DNA of 29,199 bases, from the NCBI GenBank assembly GCA_046350455.1, contig JAXMAM010000034.1:1-29199 (forward strand), read 5' to 3'. Shown piece by piece: positions 7,174-15,587 of this stretch (its first letter is position 1; every line of letters begins with the position of its first letter). A program made the position numbers and the translations under genes. Source of the DNA: CAZXGD01 sp046350455. GTDB lineage: Bacteria > Planctomycetota > Phycisphaerae > Phycisphaerales > SM1A02. The notes below the pieces were generated by a model. That model had not been told where the DNA came from. It did no database searches and saw nothing but the letters and a program-made list of their open reading frames with translations.

Positions 7174-10100
7174 CTAGCGATCGTCCCGCTTCACAGCAGC
7201 TGGACCCTTCAGGCGACGCATCCACCCGGTGACGCTGCGCACGGCCTTGCGGGCGGTGCTTTCGCCGCCAGACTGTGGCGATGGCTCTGCCGAGACAGGC
7301 GGCGCGCTCCGTGGCGCGCTGCCCGCAGGCTCAGCGCCCGCGAAGGACGCAGCGCTGCGATGCCCGCCGCCCTCGCTGTCGCCACCGCCAGCGCGGCCTT
7401 CGCCAGCGCGGCCTTCGCCTGACCGGCTTCCGCGGCCACGACCACCGCGCCGGCGGCGCCGCCTGCGGCCACCGCCTTCGCTGCCGTCGCCACCCTCGGG
7501 GCTGGTCCCGCTTTCGCCAGAATCGCCTGCGCTGCCAGCGTCGCCAGCATCGCCGCCACCTTCGCTGCCCTCGGGCGCGCTGCCTGCGTCGTCGCCGCTG
7601 CCGCCTGCGCCGCCAGCGCCGCCAGCACTGCCAGCACCGCCACGCCCACCGCGGCCACGACGCCGGCGGCGCCGCTTGCGCCGCCCGCCTTCGCCACCTT
7701 CGCCACCGCTGCTGCCGGCATCGTCGCCGCCCTCAGCGCTGCCTTCGGTGCCGCCATCAGCGCCAGCGCCCTCTGCGCCTGCTGTTGCGGGCTCTGTGCC
7801 AGCATCTTCACCCCTGCCACCGCGGCCGCCACGGCGCCGGCGGCGGCGCTTGCGCCGTCCACCCTCGCCATCGCTGCTCTCTGCGGTGCCTTCTGGGCTG
7901 CCTTCGTCATCGCCATCCTCATCGCTGTCCGCGCTCACGCCCGCTGCAGCGCGCTCCGCAGCGCGCTCTGCAGCAGCCTGGGCGCGTGCAGCAGCGTCGG
8001 CTGCGCGCTTGGCCTGGCGCTCTGCGTCCGCGCGGCGGATCAGCTCGCTCACGCTGGGCTCGTCCGCGCTGGGCGTGGGCAGGTCGTCGAACCCGCCCGC
8101 CAGCGCGATGGCCGTGGCGTCCGCGGGAGCAGGCTTGCGCCGCCGCCGCCTGCGCCGCCGACCGCCGCCGTCCACCACCTCGTCGTCGTCACCTTCGTCC
8201 TCCGACACCACGGGTTCCGTGGGCAGATCAGCCAGGCGCGGCTGCGGCACCTTGGAGAGCCGCTCGATCTCGATGTCCGCGCCGCGATCGTCGTACGCGT
8301 ACAGATCCACGCGGTCAATGCCGAACGTCTCGCTGATGCGCACGTCCAGGCGCTTGCCCGTGCGCTCCTCCAGCTCGTACAGCGCCTGGCGTCGTGCGCT
8401 GAGCAGCACGCTTGCCACGCGCACGCTGCACACCAGCTCCACGCGGTGGATGCGCTCGTAGCAGAACAGCAGCGCCGCCTTGCGCAGGCAGTCGGCGGCC
8501 ACGGCGTCTGGCACGCGCACCTCGCCGGACCCGTGGCAGTGCGGGCAGTCCATGAAGTGCGTCTTGTGCAGGCCAGGGCGCATGCGCTGGCGCGTCATCT
8601 CGATGATGCCGAAGTCGCTGACCTCCAGCGTGGTCGTCTTGGCGCGGTCGTGCCGCAGCCGGTCCTCCAGGCGCTCCTCGATTTCGCGGCGGTGCCGCGA
8701 GCTGCGCATGTCAATCAGGTCGTTGACGATGATGCCGCCCAGGTCGCGCAGCCGCAGCTGGCGGGCGATCTCATCCACCGCCTCCTTGTTGGTGTTGAAG
8801 GCGTTGGTCTCGCTGTCTCGTGCGCTGCGGCTCTTGCCGCTGTTCACGTCAATGGCCACCATGGCCTCGGTCTGGTCAATGACCAGCGCGCCACCCGAAG
8901 GCAGCGGCACCGTGCGGCTGTGGATCTGCTCCACCTGCTGCTCCACGCCAAAGGCGTAGAACACCGGGGCAGGGCGGTCGTAGAAGTACAGCTTGGGCGA
9001 GTTGAGCGGCGCCACCACCTGCAGGAACGTGCGGGCGCGGTTGAACGCGCTCTCGCTGTCCACCACGATGGCCTCCACGCTGTCGTCCACCACGTCGCGG
9101 ATGGTGCGCACCAGGAGGTCGCTCTCGGTGTACAGCGTGCACGGCCCGCCCGTGCTGTTCATGCGGCGCTCCATGGCCTCCCACAGGCGCTGCAGATACA
9201 GCGCGTCGCGCTGCAGTTCTGTCTTGGTGCGGTCGAAGCCAGCGGTGCGCAGGATGAAGCCGCAGTCCTTGGGCAGCTCCAGGCTGTCGATGATCCGGCG
9301 CATCTCGCGGCGCTGGTCTTCGTCCTCCACCTTGCGGCTGACGCCCACCCGGTCCATGTGCGGCATCATCACCAGCAGGCGGCCGGGGATGCTGATGTAG
9401 CTGGTGAGCGTGGGGCCCTTGGTGCCGATGCCTTCCTTCAGCACCTGCACGATTACCTCCTGGCCACGCTTCAGCGCCTCCTGAATGGGTGGACGATCGC
9501 GGCGCGGGATCTTGCGGCCCACGGTCTCGGTGCGCTCCTGGCCCGGGAAGTACCGCGGGTGCAGGTCGCTGATGTGCAGGAACCCGTTCTGGCCCTCGCC
9601 GAAGTCAATGAACGCAGCCTGGATGGCTGCCTCCACGTTCACCACGCGGCCCTTGTAGATGTTGCCCACGTTGGTGGCCGTGCTCTCGCGCTCGGCAAAG
9701 ATCTGCTCCAGGCGGCCATCCTCCAGGATGGCAATGCGGCACTCCTCGCCGGGGTTGTCGTTCACCACCATCAGCTGGCGGCGGCGGGTGGTGTCGGCGG
9801 CGGACTGCTGTGTCTCGCGCTTGCGGCCGCGGCCACCACGGCGGCGGCGCCGGCGGCGGCCACCATCTTCGGCGCCTGCGCCATCGGCTTCATCGTCCGC
9901 CTCCGCGCCAGCGTCTGCGCCAGACTCCTCGGCGTCAGCGGCCACCTCGGCGTCTTCTGCGGGTTCTTCGGCCTCGTCCTCGGCGGTCTCGCCTTCGTCG
10001 TCGTCAATGGGGGTCACTGGCAGGATGGGTTCATCCTCCACCTGCTCCAGCGCCTCGAACGACGCAATAGCGGCTGGCTCCAGCCCAGCGTCCACCGGCT

Positions 10101-10227
10101 CCAGCCCAGCGTCCACCGGGTCCGCCACGCCATGGTCCTCATGGCTGGTGGGCGTCTCTGGCGCGTCAGCGCCCTCCCCAGGGTGGTGCGGGTCTTCGTG
10201 TTCTGAACGGTGCGTGTTGTCTGCCAC
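7174..10227 (-). CDS. rne: Ribonuclease E/G family endoribonuclease with extended Arg-rich arms
   Basis: Cuts single-stranded RNA in mRNA decay and rRNA/tRNA processing. The catalytic core spans about 160-660 of 1017 residues: S1 domain (YKGRVVNVEAAIQAAFIDFG, 191-210), the DNase I-like part with metal ligands D460 (MVAIDVNSG) and D503 (IVNDLIDM), the FNTNKEAVDEIARQLRLRDL signature (477-496), and the zinc-link CPHC at 561-564. The N-terminal 120 residues are strongly acidic and end in an Arg run (124-130). After the core come four more Arg/Lys-rich blocks (about 690-698, 791-806, then two near the C-terminus) separated by acidic Gly/Ser/Glu-rich linkers and an Ala-rich helix (about 735-763). 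These arms are probably disordered and bind RNA or partners. Start GTG 10227 has AGAGGA eight bases upstream. It is the first gene of the operon with dxr, rseP and the SDR. RNase E or G cannot be told apart by the core alone. Confidence 0.95.
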   Translation of the reverse strand: MADNTHRSEHEDPHHPGEGADAPETPTSHEDHGVADPVDAGLEPVDAGLEPAAIASFEALEQVEDEPILPVTPIDDDEGETAEDEAEEPAEDAEVAADAEESGADAGAEADDEADGAGAEDGGRRRRRRRGGRGRKRETQQSAADTTRRRQLMVVNDNPGEECRIAILEDGRLEQIFAERESTATNVGNIYKGRVVNVEAAIQAAFIDFGEGQNGFLHISDLHPRYFPGQERTETVGRKIPRRDRPPIQEALKRGQEVIVQVLKEGIGTKGPTLTSYISIPGRLLVMMPHMDRVGVSRKVEDEDQRREMRRIIDSLELPKDCGFILRTAGFDRTKTELQRDALYLQRLWEAMERRMNSTGGPCTLYTESDLLVRTIRDVVDDSVEAIVVDSESAFNRARTFLQVVAPLNSPKLYFYDRPAPVFYAFGVEQQVEQIHSRTVPLPSGGALVIDQTEAMVAIDVNSGKSRSARDSETNAFNTNKEAVDEIARQLRLRDLGGIIVNDLIDMRSSRHRREIEERLEDRLRHDRAKTTTLEVSDFGIIEMTRQRMRPGLHKTHFMDCPHCHGSGEVRVPDAVAADCLRKAALLFCYERIHRVELVCSVRVASVLLSARRQALYELEERTGKRLDVRISETFGIDRVDLYAYDDRGADIEIERLSKVPQPRLADLPTEPVVSEDEGDDDEVVDGGGRRRRRRRRKPAPADATAIALAGGFDDLPTPSADEPSVSELIRRADAERQAKRAADAAARAQAAAERAAERAAAGVSADSDEDGDDEGSPEGTAESSDGEGGRRKRRRRRRGGRGGRGEDAGTEPATAGAEGAGADGGTEGSAEGGDDAGSSGGEGGEGGRRKRRRRRRGRGGRGGAGSAGGAGGAGGSGDDAGSAPEGSEGGGDAGDAGSAGDSGESGTSPEGGDGSEGGGRRRRRRRGGRGRGSRSGEGRAGEGRAGGGDSEGGGHRSAASFAGAEPAGSAPRSAPPVSAEPSPQSGGESTARKAVRSVTGWMRRLKGPAAVKRDDR
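10076..10117 (-). repeat. Two perfect tandem copies of a 21-base unit in the RNase E/G gene
   Basis: The copies are 10076-10096 and 10097-10117, identical and in frame. They encode VDAGLEP twice (residues 38-51) in the acidic N-terminal arm. This is a recent duplication in a disordered segment. Confidence 0.85.
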
Positions 10228-10582
10228 GATGCAATCCTCTGCCGCACTCGGGCGGCGGTTCGTGGCGGACGCGCGCGTGGACTACTGCCGCTGGCCCGCG
10301 CGCGCTTCTGGCGGATGGGCATGCAGCACCCCCGGCGGGCCATAGAGGCCACAACCGGGCGCTGCGTGCGCCGCCGAATGCACAGGGGTCAGACAGAAGC
10401 AGTTCAACCGAGCGTCCGCCTTGGACCACCTTCATCCGCTGCCGCGCCGCGTCGAGGACCTGCAAGCAGGCCGCTGCGTCCGTGGGGCTGACGTGATGAA
10501 GCGTGCGTCCGTGTTTCCTTGAAGGCCGGGCCGCGCCCAGCCGTGAGTCCTTTGTTGCCGGAGGGTTCCGGCGTTCCCTCGG
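10228..10582. other. 355-base stretch with no recognised gene
   Basis: It lies between the RNase E/G start and the ptsI stop. I see no tRNA, no conserved protein and no clear promoter. Short frames run through it on both strands but look like nothing known. As RNase E genes often carry long, self-regulating leaders, part of it may be the 5' UTR of the downstream RNase E/G operon; this is an inference. A small GC-rich hairpin at its ptsI end is listed separately. Confidence 0.5.
10557..10572 (-). terminator. Small GC-rich hairpin after the ptsI stop
   Basis: GCCGGA and TCCGGC pair around a four-base loop, 10 bases beyond the ptsI stop codon on the minus strand. The sequence after it (AACAAAGG) has no T-run, so it is at best a weak intrinsic terminator. 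Confidence 0.25.
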
Positions 10583-12338
10583 TCACTCGGCAACCCATTG
10601 GCCGAAGACGTCGGGATCCAGTTTCCGAAGCTCGTCGCGCACGGCTGTCTCAACCTGGCGCTCCGAGTCGAACGACCCGACCTTGCGGGCGAGGCGTTCA
10701 CATTGATCCATGGTCACCGATCGGATCACCCGCTTGACCACGGGAATCTGGTCGGGAACCATGGAAAGTGTACGCAGACCCAGCCCCAGCAGCAACATGG
10801 TGAAAATGGGCTCGCCAGCCATCTCGCCACAGCAGCTGCAGTCGGTCTGGGTGTGTCTGGCGGCCCGGATGACCTGCTTTATCAGATGCACCACCGCTGG
10901 GTGGGCTGCGGTGTACAGGTGGGCCACCCGCTCGTTTCCTCGGTCCACAGCCAGCGTGTACTGCACCAGGTCGTTGGTGCCGATGCTGAAGAAGTTGGCC
11001 TCGTTGCCAAAGACGCGGCTCATGAGGGCCGCAGAGGGCACCTCAATCATGACGCCCACCGGGACCTGCCGGTCGAAGGCCACGCCCTCGTCCTCCAGCT
11101 CCTCGCTGATGTCGGCCAGCATCATCTTGCTCTGCCGCAGCTCCATGACGTTGCTGATGAGCGGGAACATCACCTTCACTGGCCCCAGCGCGCTGGCGCG
11201 CAAAATGGCCCGCAGCTGCGCCTTGAACTCGCTGGGATTGGCCAGCGAGTGGCGGATGCTGCGCAGGCCCAGGAAGGGGTTGCGCTCTGGCTCCTCCATC
11301 TGCGCCTGCGTGTACTTGTCTGCGCCAGGTCGCAGGTGCGGATGGTGAGCGGCTTGCCGCGCAGCAGCTTGATGGCCTGGGTGTACGCCTGGAAGTGATC
11401 CTCTTCAGTGGGCGGATCCTGCCGCGTCAGCCACAGGAACTCGGTGCGGTACAGACCCACGCCGTCGCCGCGATGGCCAGCACGGCCTCTACTTCCTCTG
11501 GGAACTCAATGTTGCCCATGAGCTGGATGCGCGTGCCATCCTGCGTGCACGCCTCCAGGCCGCTCTGGTCTCCCAGCTGCGCGCGGCTGCGGCGCGAACG
11601 CTCCTGCCGGCGCACATAGTCGTCCAGCGTGCGGGCATCGGGGCGCAGAATCACCACGCCCTCGTTGCCGTCCACGATGACCATGTCGCCATCTTCAGCC
11701 ATCACCGACATGCGCTGGCAGCCCACCACTGCAGGCAGGCCCAGCGCGTGCGCCACGATGCTGGTGTGGCTGGTGCGGCCGCCCAGGTCGGTGGCCAGCG
11801 CTGTCACCTTGCTGCGGTCCATGGCAGCGGTCTGGCTGGGGGTCAGTTCATGCGCCAAGATCACCGCAGGCTCGCTGAGGTTGGCCAGGCGGCTGGTGCG
11901 CTCGCCCATCAGGCAGCCCAGCACGCGGCGCTCCAGGTCAATGATGTCGTTGGCCTTCTGCTCAAAGACCTCGTTGCCCATGCGGCGGAACTGGTCCACC
12001 AGCAGGCGGAACTGGTCTGCCACCGCCTGCTCTGCGGTCACAAACTGTCCGCTGATGCGGCGCTCGATGGCCGCCACCAGCGCGCGGTCCTTCAGCAGGC
12101 CAGCGTGGAACTCAAAGATCTTGGCTGGCTCCACACCCAGCTCGCGCAGCGTGCGCTCGCGCAGCGTGTCAATCTCTGCGCCAGCGTCCTTCAGCGCCTT
12201 GTGCAGGCGCTCTGTCTGCCCGGTGACTTCTGCTTCTGCGATGGTCCGGTGCGGCACCACCTGTTCAGCGGTGCCAACCAGAAAGGCGCGTCCGACCACA
12301 ATGCCGGGGCTGACGGCGATGCCCTTGATGCGTTCCAT
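10583..12338 (-). pseudogene. ptsI: PTS enzyme I (phosphoenolpyruvate-protein phosphotransferase), two frame breaks
   Basis: Enzyme I moves phosphate from PEP to HPr in the cytoplasm. The first part (ATG 12338, MERIKGIAVSPGI) carries the helical HPr-binding region and the phosphohistidine H191 in GGRTSHTSIVAHALGLPAVVG-like context. The middle part (GLYRTEFLWLTRQ) and the last part (NPFLGLRSIR, VMFPLISNVMEL, IGTNDLVQYTLAVDRGN, CCGEMAGEP) form the PEP-binding barrel. These sit in three frames. One base is missing near 11470 (between AVLAI and GDGVGLYRTEF) and one near 11325 (CTGGCGCA should read CTGGGCGCA for DLGADK). With both restored, the length is 585 codons plus stop, normal for the family, with no lost motif. 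I take these as sequence errors. No HPr or EII gene is in view, so its substrate partners are unknown; planctomycetes often use PTS parts for regulation only. Confidence 0.9.
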
Positions 12339-12430
12339 GGGTTTCTGCCAGGCGCCCGGGCCGGCGTGCGCTGCACAGTGCAGAGCAGGCTGGGCGGAGC
12401 GGAGGCTGCCTCTGGATGCTACCAAGCACA

Positions 12431-12462
12431 GCGGGGCGCCTGCGCTTCGGCAGACGCCCCGC
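12431..12462 (-). terminator. Strong hairpin downstream of dnaK
   Basis: GCGGGGCG-CTGC pairs with GCAG-CGCCCCGC around a GCTTCG loop, with one mismatched pair. It lies 28 bases after the dnaK stop and about 93 bases before the ptsI start. No T-run follows in the direction of dnaK (TGTGCTTGG), so it may end transcription weakly or protect the 3' end of dnaK mRNA. Confidence 0.5.
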
Positions 12463-12489
12463 ATGGGTGTGCGTGGTTGACGGAGGGGC

Positions 12490-14420
12490 TTACTGCTTGC
12501 CCTTCTCGTCGGTCACTTCGTACTCAGCGTCAATCACATCGTCCTTGCGGCCGCCCGTGCTGCCGCCGCTGGTGCTGCCAGCATTGCCGCCAGCCTGTGC
12601 ACCTGGGGCAGCGCCTGCGTCGCCAGCCGGGATGCTGGAGAGCTCGGCCGCTGCGTTGGTCAGCGCGGTCAGGGCAGCTTCGATGGCGGCCTGGTCGTCG
12701 CCCTTCAGCTTGTCCTCCACGTTGGACACAGCGCTCTCCAGCTTGACGCGCGCCTCCTGCGGCACCTTGGCGCCCAGCTCTTCCAGCTGCTTCTTCACCT
12801 GGTAGACCACTTGCTCAGCGCGGTTCTTGGTGTCCACCAGCTCGCGGCGCGCCTTGTCGGCCGCAGCGTGCTCCTCGGCGTCGCGCTTCATGCGCTCGAT
12901 GTCTTCCTTGCTCATGCCGCTGGAGCCGGTGATCTTGATCTCCTGCTTCTTGCCAGTGGCCTTGTCGGTGGCCACCACTTCCAGGATGCCGTTGGCGTCA
13001 ATCTTGAACGCCACCTCAACCTGGGGCACGCCGCGCGGCGCCGGCGCGATGCCAGTCAGGTCGAACCTGCCCAGCACGCGGTTGTCCTGCGCCATGGGGC
13101 GCTCGCCCTGCAGCACCACGATGGTCACAGCGCTCTGGTTGTCCGTGGCGGTGGAGAAGACTTCCTTCTTCTCGGTGGGGATGGTGGTGTTGCGCTGGAT
13201 CAGCGTGGTCATCACGCCACCCAGGGTCTCCACGCCCAGCGAGAGCGGGGTGACGTCCAGCAGCACCACGTTCTTCACTTCGCCCTGCAGCACGCCGCCC
13301 TGGATGGCTGCGCCCACGGCAACCACCTCGTCGGGGTTGATGGACTTGTCCAGGTTCTGCGTGCCAAAGATCTGCTTGGCGATGTCCTGCACCTTGGGGC
13401 GGATGGAGCCGCCCACCATCACCACTTCCTCCACATCGGAGGGCTTCAGCTTGGCGTCGGTGAGGGCCTTCTCGCAGGGGCCGCGCAGGCGGTCGAACAG
13501 ATCCTTGCACAGCTCCTCGAACTTGGCGCGGGTGAGCGTCAGCTGCAGGTGCTTGGGGCCATTCTGGTCTGCCGTGATGAAGGGCAGGTTGACCGTGGTC
13601 TCCATCTGGTTGCTGAGCTCGATCTTGGCCTTCTCGGCACTTCCTTCAGGCGCTGGAGGGCCATGGGGTCCTTGCGGACATCAATGCCCTCCTTCTTGCG
13701 GAACTCCTCGGCCAGGTGGTCAATCAGGCGCTGGTCAAAATCGTCGCCGCCCAGGTGGGTGTCGCCGTTGGTGGACAGCACCTCGAACACGCCGTCGCTG
13801 ATGTCCAGGATGCTGATGTCGAACGTACCGCCGCCCAGGTCAAAGACTGCGATCTTGGCGTTCTTCTTCTTCTCAAGGCCATACGCCAGCGCTGCGGCCG
13901 TGGGCTCGTTGATGATGCGCTCCACCTTGAAGCCAGCGATCTCGCCAGCGTCCTTGGTGGCCTGGCGCTGGGCATCGTTGAAGTAGGCGGGCACGGTGAT
14001 GACCGCGGCCTCTACCTTCTCGCCCAGGTACTCCTCTGCCTGGCGCTTCAGCTCACCCAGGATCATGGCGCTGACTTCTGGCGGCGTGTACTGCTTGCCG
14101 CGGATGTCCACGCGCACCAGCTCTTCTGGCGCACCCACCACGGAGTAGGGCACCAGCTTCTCCTCATGGGCCACTTCTGCGTGGCGGCGGCCCATGAAGC
14201 GCTTGATGCTGAAGACAGTGTTCTTGGGGTTGGTGATCTGCTGGTTCTTGGCCATCTTGCCCACCAGCCGCTCACCCTTGTCTGTGAAGCCAACCACCGA
14301 CGGCGTGGTCCGCTCGCCGGTGCTGTTGATGATGACCTTTGGCTGGCCACCTTCCATCACAGCCACAACGCTGTTGGTGGTGCCCAGGTCAATGCCGATG
14401 ATCTTTCCCTTGCTAGCCAT
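12490..14420 (-). pseudogene. dnaK: Chaperone DnaK (Hsp70) with one frame break
   Basis: ATP-driven chaperone of the cytoplasm. The N-terminal part (ATG 14420, with AGGGGG seven bases upstream) has IGIDLGTTNS, the ATPase motifs DLGGGTFDISILDIS and NEPTAAALAYGLEK. The second part has the substrate-binding domain (LLDVTPLSLGVETLGGVMT, NTTIPTEKKEVFSTATDNQ) and ends in DDVIDAEYEV, the usual acidic tail. The parts are in different frames: one base is missing near 13640 (GAAGTGCCGAG where GAAGCNGCCGAG is expected, for KEAAEKAK). With it restored the product is 643 residues, normal length. A second oddity is at about 13401-13415: GGSIRPKVQ lacks one residue of the near-invariant GGSTRIPKVQ. No CIRCE operator is visible upstream. 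Because dnaK is rarely dispensable, I read the break as a sequence error. Confidence 0.93.
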
Positions 14421-14465
14421 AGTGCCCCCTGTGTAGCAAGAGCCGTGCCAGCAGCAGAGGGCGTT

Positions 14466-14484
14466 CTCCAGCCTGTTTCTGGAG
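14466..14484. promoter_or_regulatory. Inverted repeat in the dnaK / phosphatase divergent region
   Basis: CTCCAG and CTGGAG are separated by seven bases, 46 bases before the dnaK start. It could be an operator or a leader hairpin. It does not match the CIRCE sequence bound by HrcA. Six-base arms in a GC-rich region may also arise by chance. Confidence 0.25.
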
Positions 14485-14545
14485 CCCCCAGGCGTGGGGC
14501 GCTGCCGTTCTGGCAGGCGCTGCCACCGCTGGCGGCGCTCTTACC

Positions 14546-15578
14546 ATGGCCCTCTCACCCATGAGCACACCCATCAGCACTCCCCTGCAGCCCCCAGACC
14601 GCGTGCGCACCCTGGCCAGCGCGGTGGCCGCGGTGGCGCCGGTGGCCCGGGAGCTGGCTGCGCAGCTGGACGCCACGCCACCCATTCAGAAGCCAGACGA
14701 CACGCCCGTCACCGTGGCGGACTTCGTGCTCCAGGCCGTGCTGGTGCACACGTTGCGGCAGCAGCTGGGCGCAGCGCACTTCATCAACGAGGAGAGCGCC
14801 ACCAGCCTGCTCACCTCGGGGCGCCCAGATGTCGTGCGGGTGTTCTGGCGCGCAGGTGCGCCGGCTCACAGGCGTGGCATCGGACGACGCAGCGGTGGCG
14901 CTGCTGGACGCGCCACCTGCTGGCCAGTCCGAATGGTGGCTGATGGACCCGATTGATGGCACAGCCGGCTTCATCCAGGGCGGGCACTTCAGCGTGTGCG
15001 TGGCGCAGGTGAAGGATGGCCACGTGCAGCCTGGCAGCAGTGGCCAGTCCGCGGCTGGCGGCCCAGGGCTCCGCCAGCGTGCAGGTGGCAGGCCCGGGCA
15101 GCGTGGTGGCCGCGGAGCGTGCGCAGGAGCGTGGCAGTGGGCAGAAGGCCTCGGGTGGCGCGCTGGGCAGGGCGTGCGCTGCGGCGCTCTGCGTGGCGCG
15201 CGCCGTTGCGCTGGGCGCGCTCCATGAATCGGCGCAGGCTGCCGAGCGGCGCAGCCAGTCCTGGAGCGCCTGGGCGTGCCGCTGGAGTCCATCCATATTG
15301 ACAGCCAGTGCAAGTACGCGCTGGTGGCCGATGGACGGGCGGACCTGGTGGTGCGCCTGCCTGTGGCGCGCGGGCCAGAACGCGGGTGGGACCATCTGGC
15401 GGGGGCGCTGCTGGCTGCAGAGGCTGGCGCGTGCGTCACGGATCTAGCGGGCGTGCCGCTGGACGCCAGCACTGGCAGCCTGTTGTCTGCCAACACTGGC
15501 ATCCTGGTGGCGCCACCAGAGATCCACGCGCGGCTGGTGGAGGCCATCCAGCCCATCGCCAGCGAGGGTGGTGTATGA
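14546..15578 (+). pseudogene. CysQ/HAL2-like 3'(2'),5'-bisphosphate nucleotidase (inositol monophosphatase superfamily), multiple frame breaks
   Basis: Members remove the 3' phosphate from PAP/PAPS or act on inositol phosphates, using Mg2+ in the cytoplasm. The family motifs are present in order but in different frames: KPDDTPVTVADFVLQ and the metal-binding NEES in the first frame (from ATG 14546, or 14561); SEWWLMDPIDGTAGFIQGG in the second; and LDSQ-type IDSQCKYALVADGRADLVVRLP with GWDHLAGALLAAEAG in the last, ending at TGA 15576-15578. Frame changes fall near 14841-14856, 15024-15032 and 15244-15262, and GAWQWAEG in yet another frame near 15120 suggests more. Start and exact length are uncertain; no Shine-Dalgarno is seen. 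The membrane phosphatase-fold gene follows nine bases after the stop. Real decay is possible here, but the same kind of damage in ptsI and dnaK argues for sequencing error. Confidence 0.8.
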
Positions 15579-15587
15579 GGCGCGGCA

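Noticed and set aside
7400..8170. Repeat array or CRISPR-like tract
   Set aside because: The repeats are codon-level Arg/Gly/Glu low complexity in the RNase E/G C-terminal arm, not evenly spaced direct repeats with spacers.
8446..10206. Open frame of 586 codons on the plus strand
   Set aside because: Antisense to the RNase E/G core, which is fully conserved on the other strand.
10228..10582. tRNA or small gene in the gap between RNase E/G and ptsI
   Set aside because: No cloverleaf with a GTTCRA T-arm and acceptor pairing could be built, and short frames there show no motif.
11320..13645. Programmed frameshifting in ptsI or dnaK
   Set aside because: No slippery heptamer or downstream structure is evident, and such control is not known for these genes; several breaks of mixed type nearby fit sequence error better.
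14421..14545. CIRCE (HrcA) operator upstream of dnaK
   Set aside because: No TTAGCACTC-N9-GAGTGCTAA match or near match was seen.
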